From: Micromussa lordhowensis
Lineage: Eukaryota > Cnidaria > Anthozoa > Scleractinia > Lobophylliidae
Direction: 5' to 3'
Length of the DNA: 64,000 bases
NCBI GenBank assembly: GCA_964020085.1
Contig: OZ026601.1
Location: 4,301,183-4,365,182 of the forward strand
Below the pieces are notes generated by a model. The model searched no databases and was not told the origin of the DNA. It worked only from the letters and a program-made list of their open reading frames with translations. Both the position numbers and the translations under genes were made by a program. Each line of letters opens with the position of its first letter. Positions within the stretch are counted from its first letter, which is position 1. Below, piece by piece: positions 42,956-54,100 of this stretch.

Positions 42956-43602
42956 TATATTCAATATTCTTACCTCGAAATATGTTTTCTACCTCAAACT
43001 CCTTCGGAATCGCTGGTTAGCATAAAACTGAACACTAAAGTAATTTGCTTTAAATAAAACGGGTCTTTAACTTTCATTGCAATTTTTTTCTAAAACAGAA
43101 GTTATGCCACCGATTTAAGAAAAACATGAAACTTTTAGCTACCGTCATAACCTTAGCGATTTAGCGTCAGATGGTGTTTGTTTACCTCGCTTGCTTCAAC
43201 TGGAAATATAAGTATATGATCATTTTAGATTCTAATACCTTGCAGGACGTCTAATCTTCTTCATTGTTAATTCATTGGTTTGCCTGGTCTTGCAACGGAC
43301 ATCTCTTTACGGCCTAAACTCAATCGAAAAATTCTAAAAGAGTAGTCGGGAACGTGCCACTTACAGTGTAAATCAGCATCATCACCATTGTCCTCCTCTC
43401 TCGCTCGTCGCGCAAGAATAAACGCATAACATCATACTAGGGAGTTTAAGAAACCAGGACGTGACGTCGAGGACAACGTTGATTAAAAAATAATTTTATA
43501 TTTAATCATAAAAATTAAAATTACCTCGATTGTGATTGGTTGAAACAGCTCCTATTTTCCGTTGAAGTTGCCGCCGTGGTTTACACGACGGCAACGTCGC
43601 TA

Positions 43603-43758
43603 AGGCCCGGTTCATACGTCGCATTTCTGCCGTGTCGAATTCAATTCAACGAATTAAATTCGGCAGAAATTCGACGTATGAATCAGTTGTCGCATTTCTG
43701 CCGCACTTAGTTGAATTGAATTCGACACGGCAGAAATGCGACATATGAACCGGGCCTA
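43603..43758. repeat. Palindromic element
   Basis: TAAGGCCCGGTTCATACGTC..GCATTTCTGCCGTGTCGAATT is mirrored at the right end (GAATTCGACACGGCAGAAAT..GAACCGGGCCTA). The centre repeats the same GGCAGAAAT motif. Confidence 0.85.
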
Positions 43759-44213
43759 AACAGTATATTTAATGAGCTGAACAATGGCTGTGCAGGTGCA
43801 TTTTAATTGTTGGTACATTTCTTTGCCGTCCTATGCAAGACAGCAGGGAGTTTAAGAAAACCGCTACGACGAGGGCAACGCGAACGTCGCTAAACAAAAG
43901 GTTTAATGAGCAGAACAATTGCTGTGCACGTGCGTTATAATTCTTGGTACATTTCTTTGCCGTTCTCTGCAAAACAACAACGTGAAATGACCAAATTCTG
44001 CGTTGTCTGTAGAACGTGAACCACGACTGCTTATTTTTTATTTTTATTTCAAATGTTTCACCTTGTCCTAGACTCAGTTTCGTAATAGTTTGGACACTGA
44101 GAAACAAAGGAAAATGACTTTAGAATTCCGCGAGATTCGTAGATAAAATCACTTTTTCATCGACGTTGTCCTCGGCGATGCGTCCTGGGCAAGGTTGTTT
44201 AAAGCCCGATTAA

Positions 44214-44633
44214 AGGGCCCAGTTATATGGTCTCGGGTACCCGAGACAACCCTCCCCCCGAGCTACCCTCGGCAGGTAGGGTAACCCTGGCAAGCGGGAC
44301 AACTTTTCTACATATAAACGCTTTGGCTCGCCTGACCGGGACATCTCTTGGCGTGGCGAATGTCACGTAATGCTTAGATTTAGGATTTATAGCAGAAATT
44401 CGTATTAAAGAAGTAAAAATTAACTCGGCAAAACCCACTGTGATCGAATGACCGAGAAAAACCCAAAGAAAGAGGGATATTTGCACATTTGATTATTCAG
44501 TAAGGTTTATGAATAATCATGCTGGGTTAACTTTGACTCGGCCTACTGGAACTATGTTTCACATATAAAATCTCGATAAAGTTACCTCAGGGGAAGGGTT
44601 GTCTCGGGTACCCGAGACCACATAACTGGGCCC
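44214..44633. mobile_element. 420-bp MITE with GGGCCC-type inverted repeats
   Basis: AAGGGCCCAGTTATATGGTC..TCGGGTACCCGAGACAACCCT is mirrored by AGGGTTGTCTCGGGTACCCG..AGACCACATAACTGGGCCCTT. Flanks ATTA on both sides suggest a 3-4-bp duplication. The arm contains a self-complementary TCTCGGGTACCCGAGA. Confidence 0.85.
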
Positions 44634-44945
44634 TTATTAAACGAAAAATATGAAGCGAAAAACATTTTAATACAAGAAAAATTAATACTTCGGTTAACTT
44701 TTAATCACCGGCCCTGGTTTCATAAATTGCCTAACAACATGAAATGACCAAATTTTGCGTTGTCTGGAGAACGTAAACCTGGACGGCTAATTTTCTAAAT
44801 TTTTATTTCGAATTTATCACTGTGTATTCAGTTTCGTGATAGTTTTGACAGTGATAAACAAAGTAAATGACTCAAGGGTACCGCGAGATTCGTAGGTAAA
44901 ATAATTTTTATTTGACGTCGCCGTCGTAGGTTTTTAAACTCTCTA

Positions 44946-46726
44946 GTAACGCTCTGTTCCACCCCACCGCGCGCCTTGGCTCCATTCCAACCCTTCCAGT
45001 CACATAAATATTATGATGTTATTTGCATCCATGAAAGTCCGTATAGCGTGTATAGGGAAAACCGAGCCTACAGCATTTTGAGTGAGGTCCTAGGTCGACA
45101 GTTTCTCAGGACAGTTCTTTTCTTGCCACAAATACTAGTCTATTGCTAGTCTATTGACGTTAGCGTTGACGTTCCAAAACTTGCTTTCTTTCCAACGTTT
45201 GCGAACACGACAAACTGCATTGTAAACATATGACTATCATCAAATCATCATAGCTGTCATTGTGAGTTTGGTCTATTTATGTATTTAATTCGCTGGAAAC
45301 AGGACATCACCTTGTCGTAATAGCAATTATCAAAATATCTCAAACAAAGTAATACGCTTATGGTAATTAATCTAGTTTTGAATTTAAGTCGACGGTAAAT
45401 TTATTGAGAACTTCAAAAGCGTTTGTTTTCTTTTTTCAAACAGGTACTTCTGCTGGTGTTGGGCAAAACAGACCTGCATTCCGGGGGGGGGGGGGGGGGG
45501 GGGTAGAAGGATTCCCAAATGAAAAGGTCGGGGATTGTCTTCGGAAAATTAGAATCAGAATCCCTAAAGACCAATCTGCGCGTTGCTTGAGTTTTATTTG
45601 AACGCTAAAAAATACCACTTTCAACGGAAGTGTGCACCCTAAAAAATACCTGTAGAGGCTGTATGGTGGCGTTTCGTCTTAAAAACCCTAAGCGAGACCA
45701 AAATCCCTTATTTACACCACTGAGCCTGACGACAAACATCACCTACCTTTTGATTTGGGAGTTCCCCCCCCCCCCGCCCCCTTTTCCCGGAACCGCACTG
45801 CCCACCACATTCCGCAAACCTTAGAACTTTTTGGTTTTTGACTAATAAACCATTTACATCACAACGAAATTCTGTATTTCTACGACATAGTGCAAATAAT
45901 ACAGTATTTTCAACAGTAAATGCCAGATTGGGTTTTGAAGCTGTAAATTAATGATTGAAGATTTCAGAGTGCCTACAATTTTGTGTTTATGCAATTGACG
46001 CAGCTCACCTGTGGGTAAATTTGAGCAAGAAAATTTCAAATGTAATAAAAAAAAACGCGCTAAAAGCTAATTCTCTACTTAAAAAAACGCGAACAAAGGG
46101 ACCAGGTGCTTGGATACAATTGCGAAACAATCTAAAAATATGCATGATATAATAACAGTCGGGAAAATAAATACAAAGGTGTTTGGTGGTTGTGTTAACT
46201 ACACTGCGAGACAGAGCTAAATAAACCAAATATTGTGTAATATAATGAACTAGTAAATACCTACTCCAGTCGGCGTTTTCTGGTTTCTTAGGTTTTCTAG
46301 TTTGTGTCAAGATGTGCCATAAACAGTCATGAAATTAAAGCCCGTTATCAAACTCAGTTAAACCATAACCGTGATCTGGACTTAGATCTGCAATTTACAG
46401 TGTTGGCAAATTGTCAATTTCATCCCTACACTACAGAAATCGCTAAGGTTGTTAGGGTTGAACATGGGGTGGGAGGGGGGGGGGGGGTGATTTGGTACAG
46501 GCAGGCTTATTTTCATGCACTGGGAACATTTTTCCTCGGGGAGTGTGTATGCATGTTATTTGTTCCTTCGTATAACATGCTTTTCATTCGACTCGCTGAA
46601 CGTGGTCGTGTTGCATGAATTTCTTTGTTACAGTCCGAATTGCTTGTAAATGCCATAAACGGCTAACGTTGATCTGTAACTTCAAAGTGTTCCGCGTCAA
46701 ACTAATGCTTAATAAGAGAACGTCGA
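44946..46726. other. Intergenic sequence with poly-G and poly-C tracts
   Basis: No gene is seen. Long homopolymers occur at about 45482-45503 (G), 45766-45780 (C) and 46470-46488 (G). Confidence 0.45.
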
Positions 46727-46870
46727 AATAGACCTCTTTAGCTTGCGCAGTTTGTTTTCCCATTTCAGACCATGTGATGATACTTTTAGATGGATAAAAG
46801 AACTATTCTCTGGAGAATATCACATGGTCTGAAATGGGAAAACAAACTGCCCAAGCTAAAGAGGTCTATT
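46727..46870. mobile_element. Foldback MITE, 144 bp
   Basis: AATAGACCTCTTTAGCTTG..GTTTGTTTTCCCATTTCAGA..CCATGTGAT is mirrored exactly at 46818-46870. The arms are about 55 bp. Confidence 0.88.
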
Positions 46871-48467
46871 GGCTCAACAAGCGGCTTCATGCAATACTTA
46901 CATACCACAAAAATATTTCTGCGAAGATGTTGCCAGCGTAATATAACAAACTCACTGCGAGGTGTTACTAACTGAATTTTTAATTAAAGTTTGTCCACAC
47001 TGTTTCACAGTAAATAAAGGTTCTCATTTTCAAAATGCAAATATTGCCTGGAAAAAGTGATACAATATACGTAATACGAGAATTATACCTTTGGTACGCG
47101 TAAGGCAAATTTGCATTTTTTTAAGAACATCATTTATTTAGGCCAGGTCCAAACGCCGCTCCACTCATCTGCCGAGCCAAAGTCGATCAAGTTCGAGCGA
47201 ATTTGGAGCGACGGTTGATTCAGACAGCTTACTCGCCGGTTAAACGTAATTCAGGAACCTCGTGTTGAAAAATTGCGATGAGAAAATATGCGTTCAGACT
47301 TTAAGAAAATGTCCAAATCGACGCTGTTACTAAAATTTCTCCGTTATAGCAATATTTTTAGAGAAAGTAAATTCAATGGCAAGGTTGTTTGTATTTAAAA
47401 AGGTTTTCTCCCGTTAATGAAAAATCTCATAAGCTAGGCTGTTATCACGAAGAAGCAGCAAAAAATGAATCGGTTTAAGAAACTCGCTCATACAATCCTG
47501 TTTCTCGTAAATCGAAGGCATAAGGGTGAGCTCCAAAACGCGACGGAGTTTTTGCTGCCTTCATTTTTGTGAAAACGGTGTCGTGATAACAACATCAAGT
47601 GGCTAACTCGACCTCGACCTCAAACATTTACTTTGGCAATAAAAGACATCAGGTTATACCCAAGAAGACTGCAAAAATCTTCAAAAGAAACGAGTATATT
47701 GCCAACTACTTTCCAGCTTTTCTAACCAGACGCGGGTAAAGCTTTAAGAGAAGAATCTTGAGCACACTGTGGCCAAGGCTGCCAAAGAGGTTAGTTCCAT
47801 AATGTTGTATACTCAGGCAATATAACCATTTAGCTTCATACGCTAATTGCCAACTTTATCCATATATACGTGAATTAGATTAAAATGAAAAGACGACTCC
47901 CAGGAGTATCATAATTAACTTGATGCTCGTGAATAGGGAAACAAAGGAACCAAAATTGCAAAATAAGTCCACAGACGAAAGACTTTTGTACTTGATTCGC
48001 CATATTGTTGAGCAGTATTACCATAACTAACAAATTTCACTTCTTTAAGTCTTAACATGGCATTTAATGGTATTCAAGCGGAATTTGAGACACCTTGAGT
48101 GGCGCTGCTAAGATTTAACCTCTCCAAAACGAGGCAGACGCTCCACGTATCTACAACACAACAGTTGACAACATTCAAAGGCTAGTTCTGTTCACTACAG
48201 GGGAGAAGTTAATATGATTATTATTTTTGAGAATATTCTCGAAGTCAGATGCTATGACCGGTTGCAATCAAAGGCGGGATTCACCCAGTAATGCAAGCGA
48301 GGTCCTGCAGCTCACAAATCAAACTGACAATTTAAGTTTTAATTGCATGCCGGCTGAGAAAGAAGACCTTTTTTAAATAATATCTAAGATCCGAGATCTG
48401 TAAAATGTACTGATGGCTGAGAAATGGTCTAAAATTCTAACTGATAGCCGAGAAATGGCCAAAAATG
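46871..48467. other. Intergenic sequence, nothing recognised
   Basis: AT-rich sequence with short open frames only. A segment near 47143-47230 (GGCCAGGTCCAAACGCCGCT) has the look of a dispersed repeat edge, but no second copy is present here. Confidence 0.4.
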
Positions 48468-48613
48468 GGATCTTTCTGCAGGTACCGGAGCACAGATTAC
48501 GTAAGCTTACGTAAAACAAAAGAAATAAAAGACAGGAAACAAAACAACTCCAAATAAAGACTAATCCCAAGTGACCCAAAATACAAAGCTTTCCGGTACC
48601 TGCAGATGTATCC
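48468..48613 (-). mobile_element. 146-bp hAT-type MITE, copy 2 (inverted)
   Basis: Reverse complement of the copy at 23306-23451 with no mismatch that I can find. It has its own 8-bp target duplication CAAAAATG (48460-48467 and 48614-48621). Different duplications at the two sites show two independent insertions. Confidence 0.92.
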
Positions 48614-48621
48614 CAAAAATG

Positions 48622-50360
48622 TTTCTGATAATTTAGATTGGAGGACCTCTTTTAAGACTTTAATAGTAAGTTTGACCTATTAGTGACACAAGGTTACGAG
48701 GTCTACGTGTGGAAAGAGAAGTCTGCGTTTGTGGGACAAACGAAAACGCAATGATAGCTCTCTCGATCTTATTATTTAAAAAGTATATTTCCTCACCAGC
48801 GTTATGTTGCAAACGATGAGTCTCCTTATTTTTCAGCACACAGTTCACCAAGGAAGTGTTATAACTCTAGGGAGTTCCCTGAATGCCACCTTGATTGTAG
48901 GGAGAACAGCGTAACCTTTGGAACCTTTGCTAGCGATACTACTCGTCGAATTTGTACTAATATTTTCATGACCGTCAAGGGCATCGCGCTGGGACTATTT
49001 GTTCCCAAAAACAACGGGTAACACAGTTCTTATATCATCTGTTCATAAAATATCATTATTCGAGGGCGCTAATGTTGAAGGGAAAAGAGGTACTAGCATT
49101 CTTCAATGCTTTATTTTCGAAATGAGCTTTTTAAAGTTAGTTGGGATATCTTTGTTGAGAAAACAAAAAATTATCTGCTAATCAACACGGTAAATAACTT
49201 TCATTTGTTAAATAATAACCTTCTTGGCTTAACTGATTTTGAAAAGAATCCCATGAAGTTGTTGTTCTAGATTGACGCAGTACAAAGGCGATGTCGTGCA
49301 TTTTGCTTCAAAGGTTGTTGTAAACAGCAAGAAGCGTTTTGTCCTAAATTTATAAAAACAAATTAATTAAAAGAGTGCAGTAGAATGGAAATAATGCCAA
49401 ACAACAGACTTCTGTTTTCATTTATTTGACAGTGATTGATAAGTTTTTAATTAGCACTTTTGTGATTATTTTTAGGAATTATTTTTAATGGTAACCTATT
49501 ATTCCACCAAATTGACAGCAACATGTTCACCAATGATTGGCCGGTTTTTTTGATACCATGGTTGTAGCATCAACCGAAATAGAATGGTTATAATGACCCA
49601 TCACAATCTACGTCAAGGACAGTACTGGAAACTGTTTCGAGCCTCCTTAATTAAATCGCGATCGAAAAACAAGCTAATATGAAAGTGCAATAGCATACGG
49701 TAGGGATGTAAAAAAAGCCAAAAGCTATCCATTCTTTTTTAGTATGATACTATGATTGATGTTTAATGGCGCTATCTAATGTGCTATCGTTAGCAAATTG
49801 TTTTAAGAGATTGAACTCGACATGGGTCATCTCACCTTATGTTCCTGCAATTCCAACTCTCAAAGCACTGTTGAAACCACAGGAAATCCAAAGACAGTTA
49901 ATCACTTTTTAATATTAACAAAACCATTTCAATCTGTTGCCCTGTTGTTGCTGCGCTTTCATTTAATGGGCCTAAGTGACGTCATGGCTAGTCACCATGG
50001 TAACATTTTAGCAAGTTAAAAACCCCCTTTACACTCATTCTTCAGTGCTAACTCTGCTTGTTAAGGGCACCACGACACAGACAATTCTATTTAAATTGGA
50101 CTTTCCTTACAAATTGATTTAACACCCCATTCACAGTAACTAAACTAGTTTAACTAAATCAGGTTTAGGATTTTTCAATTTTTCGATTACGCTTTGCAGT
50201 CATTTTGAAAAGACAAAATTTCAAACCAGCTTAAGACGTTATTTTAATTGAACAGGTTTTTGGTAGAGTTGTGGGGTGTGCGCAGTATGAGCAACTAATT
50301 TCTAACCTTGTTTACTTAAACCACTTTTAAACATGTTTAATGTGTTGGTGCAAGAGAAAA
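48622..50360. other. Intergenic sequence, nothing recognised
   Basis: Short open frames only; no repeat arms or conserved coding segments were found. Confidence 0.4.
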
Positions 50361-50570
50361 TGAGGGACAGAGAGGGAGTCTCAGGGGCGTTGGCCGGGGT
50401 ATGTCATATCCACGAAAGTTATTTTTAACCCAGCGGAAGCCTCCTTTTTCTGGCGGAAGTCTGTTTTCCGAGACGTCCGCACACATTCCCTCGCTCTCAG
50501 GTTCTTAGTGAAAAGAGAAAATGGCGGCGCACGTGGGAGGCTGATGAATATTTATATTCATCATGTCTTT
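50360..50570. repeat. Dispersed GC-richer repeat
   Basis: GGGAGTCTCAGGGGCGTTGG, CAGCGGAAGCCTCC, CCGAGACGTCCGCACAC, GAGAAAATGGCGGCGCACGT and TGAATATTTATATTCATCA. The arrangement matches a dispersed repeat I associate with anthozoans; single copy in this window. Confidence 0.45.
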
Positions 50571-50820
50571 TCAAAAGGCAATATACAGGCGTTTAGACTT
50601 CAGCTTTAATGTAAATAATGGCCCGATCCCAAGTACTTCGAGCGGAACAACCCTGGGTTTTGGCGAAAAACAGCCGTCTTCTGGGATTGTTAAACCAACC
50701 ATTGAAGCTCATTTTCTCTTGGTTGGTGTGAAAGGGTTATAAGTTTTAAATTAGAGAACTATTGTCATTCCGACAGCAATCAGTATTTGGTCTGTCCCAT
50801 TTTAGTATTCTTTTTTATCT

Positions 50821-51180
50821 TTACTGTTTTAAGCTCTAGTAGTTTAGATATCATTTTCAAGGAAACAAGTTCCAATGTCCTTTCAGAGATAGTCCATCCA
50901 AAAAAACGCGTTGTACAATGCAAAGGCAACAGGAAAAACGTTCAAAGAGTACTCATCGATTCTCAAATTAAATTTTTCTGACGCTCTTAGAGCGTCTAGT
51001 TTATTTACTGTTTCAAGCTCCAGTATTTTCGATATCATTTCAAGGAGGCAAGTCCTAATCTCTTTCAGAGATAATCCATCCAATAGAAAGCATTGTACAA
51101 TGCAAAGGCAAGAGGGAAAATTCTCAAGGAGTACTCGTCGATTCTCAAAATAAATTTGTCCGTGAGAATCTTCGCGCCAG
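50821..51180 (-). repeat. Tandem duplication of the TM4-coding end of receptor copy B
   Basis: Two adjacent units, about 50821-51004 and 51005-51180, repeat with an offset of about 182-184 bp. The right unit holds the real end of the receptor (LRIDEYSLRIFPLAFALYNA, then FYWMDYL and TGA). The left unit encodes the same peptide with conservative changes (N-V at R-I, V for L, F for Y) and also stops after WMDYL, at 50883. The left copy is in a different frame from the main gene and has no strong in-phase acceptor. Confidence 0.85.
51000..51005 (-). promoter_or_regulatory. Candidate polyadenylation signal of receptor copy B
   Basis: AATAAA on the minus strand, 60 bp after the TGA at 51065-51067 and upstream of the second TM4-coding copy. 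If used, it would exclude that second copy from the message. Confidence 0.35.
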
Positions 51181-54100
51181 CAAGATTAACGAATTGTTGC
51201 GTTCTACATTTAACGCACAATGGCGTGACATCCGCCTCAGGCTCTTCCAACTTTGAGGAGTTATCAGTTGATGCTACCACGGAGCTGACAGGAAAATAAC
51301 TGTTCTCTGCCTTGTCTATGGTAGGTAACGACGTCTTGTTCGAATTCTTCTGTTCTATAACACGAGGTTTCTCGTTGTCCTGCAAACAGATGACGAGAAA
51401 CACTTTATTGCTAATTGCCTTCGTAACGTTTGTGGTGTACATTTCTTAACATAGCACAGCCAAACCTCTCCTTTGCAGACGCACCCATAAAACGGACACC
51501 TTTAAAGGTAAAAAGTTCACTTCGTCTCAGGGAAAGCATCTTCATAATAGACACTCAGATCTGCCCCTGAACTGTACCGTATTGAATTGGTTCGACGGTA
51601 CGTATCTGATAGTTATATTCTGATTATTATGTTCGCCGAATGTAATGATAAAAGTTTAAACTTTTTGATCGGTCATATCTTTTATGATGATGATCTTGTC
51701 GTCTTGTCGGTCGACGATGGAAAGAGTATGGTATAGATCTTAACCAAGGGATAGTTGTTCAAAGTATCGATTCATGTCAAAAACAAAAATTGTGAGGAAA
51801 CAAAAACACGTGAAATTCGTTGGTTGGTTTCTCGTTGCTAGTTCTGTAAAAAGAAGTCCATTCGAGTGCAACTGAATGCTCAAATAGTGCAACGTCGTTC
51901 CCTGAGACCTCTTACTCAGGGAGAAGTGGAAGTGAGGTTGCTACTTACAAACGCTGAAGTAAATGTTACCTGCTTTTCTATCATCCCTTGTATTCTAACG
52001 CTCCTTTGCTTTTGCTTCGCTTTTAACAGCAGCACGGCGCAGTACTCAATGAGTGTCAGAAAAACAAACACGAAACAGCCAATCAGATACTTGTCGCTGG
52101 ACTTGACGTAACTTACCTACAAAATGGGAAATAATCAGATCCAACGGGTCTTAAAGATTTGCCAAATGGGCCATGGGGCACAAGGGATACGTGGGGGGGG
52201 GGGGGAGGGTACAAAATGTCTCCCCCACCCCCTCTTTAAGGTTCACAGAAATATATTGCAATACGATAGTGATCTTTACTATTCGGTTATTTTATTTGCT
52301 TCTGATTGGTTGACTGATCAAGCTTTCTGCCTACAAATAAGTCTTGGTTCCTGCAAAATTGCAGTTTATCGTGGCAGTTGAGGTAACCAGTCACTGCAAA
52401 CAATTTTGGGCTGTTATTCAGTTAATTTTCCTCTTATTTGAGCGAATAAACAGGCAGTGCACATTTCTCGCTACATCTTAAAAATTGCTGTTGAAAATAT
52501 TTACAGATCTAGAACAAATTTATTCGTGGAGCGAGGAAAATTAGTAGTGAAAAGTGTTGCCGTATAGCCGTATTTACCTCTAACTTCGATTTCGAGCAAT
52601 CAACTGATTCCAAGTCACTACTGGTAAACCACGATGCAATAAGATTTATTGAGTAAGTAAATTGTGTTTACAAACCTTTGGCATAGAGTTATTCATCATG
52701 TTGAGTACAGTAACCTCTGTAAGTAATGACGTAATACCCAGTGCTATACGGGCAGCGGTTTGTTCCAAAGGTACAACGAACCCCATCCACGATATAACCA
52801 CGATCACAGAACTCGTGCCGTACATATGAGTTAAGAAGTAACTATAGGAGCGTTTGAAGGTGAAGTCGGCGCGAACGCCAGAGAAATTGCCTGTAATACA
52901 GATAGACATTACGGGGAGTCTACGTTATAAAGTGTAATTGGCCTTTCCCACATTCGCACGATAAATGTCTCTGAGTTCAGGTCAGGTCGGACAAAGTCCA
53001 AAAAATGCATGAAAATCTCTACCGCACTGAAGTAGAACGCGGGAAAAGTATTTTTGGTTGTGAGATGGATGGTAATTACCATATAAGCAATGTGCGGCGG
53101 AAAACCTGGAGATCACTCAACCTGACATTAACTTAAACTTGCTTGAAATGAAACGCAATAAAAATAATAACTAGAAGAAGGAAGGAAGAAAATCAGAGAA
53201 GCATGAACATCGAACGCTGAGCGTTATCCAACTCCAGTGTACCTAATCTCTGCATGGTAACCGAGATACTTCCCTAATTAATGCTGTTATCGTATAAGGC
53301 TTATACGATAACAGCATTAGTTTCAAAGATGGAAAACAATTAAACATTCCTCTAAGCAGAGTCAAGCGTACTTTTCAAATCATACATAGTTATGATTATT
53401 CTGCTACTCACCAACAACATAACTGCTGATAGTCAAAGAGAGACTGATATTTGTCAGCATGTATTTGGGCGTAAGGCGGATGCCAGATGGTACGAACCGC
53501 TGACCGTCTGTACCAGAAACTTCCCACTCGTATCTGATGTGCTTGTCACTGTATCCATCTTAGAGAAAACAATAAGTCTAAGATAACGCGCAAAAGGAGG
53601 GCCAAGATCAGCAAACTTTTAAATGCCTTCATCAATTATGTCCTTCCGATTCAATCAAACATGTAACCGTTCATCCATCAATCTGATCCGTGTGACTGTC
53701 TGTCCGTCTGTTTGTCTGTCTGTCTGTGCCTTCATTTCATTAGTTTTTTTTCTATTTAACTGCCGGGCTAGCGAGTCAGCTAGTCTGTCCGTCAGTCAGT
53801 TATCAAGGTAGTCAGCGAGCCAGAGGGCTAGGCAGCTAACCAGCTCCGGTCAGTCCATCGGTTGGTCAATCAGTCAGTTAGTCAGTCGGTCGGTCAGCCA
53901 GTCATTTAATCAGTCGGTCGCTCAGTCAGTCAGTTAGTCAGTCAATCCATTTAAGAAAGAAATTATTGGTCGGTCGGTCGGTGAGTTTTTCAAGGTATTT
54001 AATAGTTTGCTATCACGTCTTGTAGCCAGATATGGCACCATTGTGGAGCCAGAAACAACAAGAAACTGGAGAGAGTAAACGAACGTGCGCTTAGATTTGT

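Larger units (their letters stand above)
43440..44945. repeat. Nested dispersed repeats (GTTTAAGAAA.. family)
   Basis: The landmarks ACAACGTGAAATGACCAAAT, TCTGCGTTGTCTG.AGAACG and CCGCGAGATTCGTAG recur at 43975-44150 and 44740-44905, and a GGGAGTTTAAGAAA start occurs at 43440 and 43846. These are several copies of one dispersed family, broken up by the palindromic elements at 43603-43758 and 44214-44633. Confidence 0.7.

Noticed and set aside
50883..51004. Second TM4 copy as a separate gene's last exon
   Set aside because: No other receptor exons lie to the left, no strong in-phase acceptor precedes it, and it is explained by tandem duplication of the neighbouring exon.
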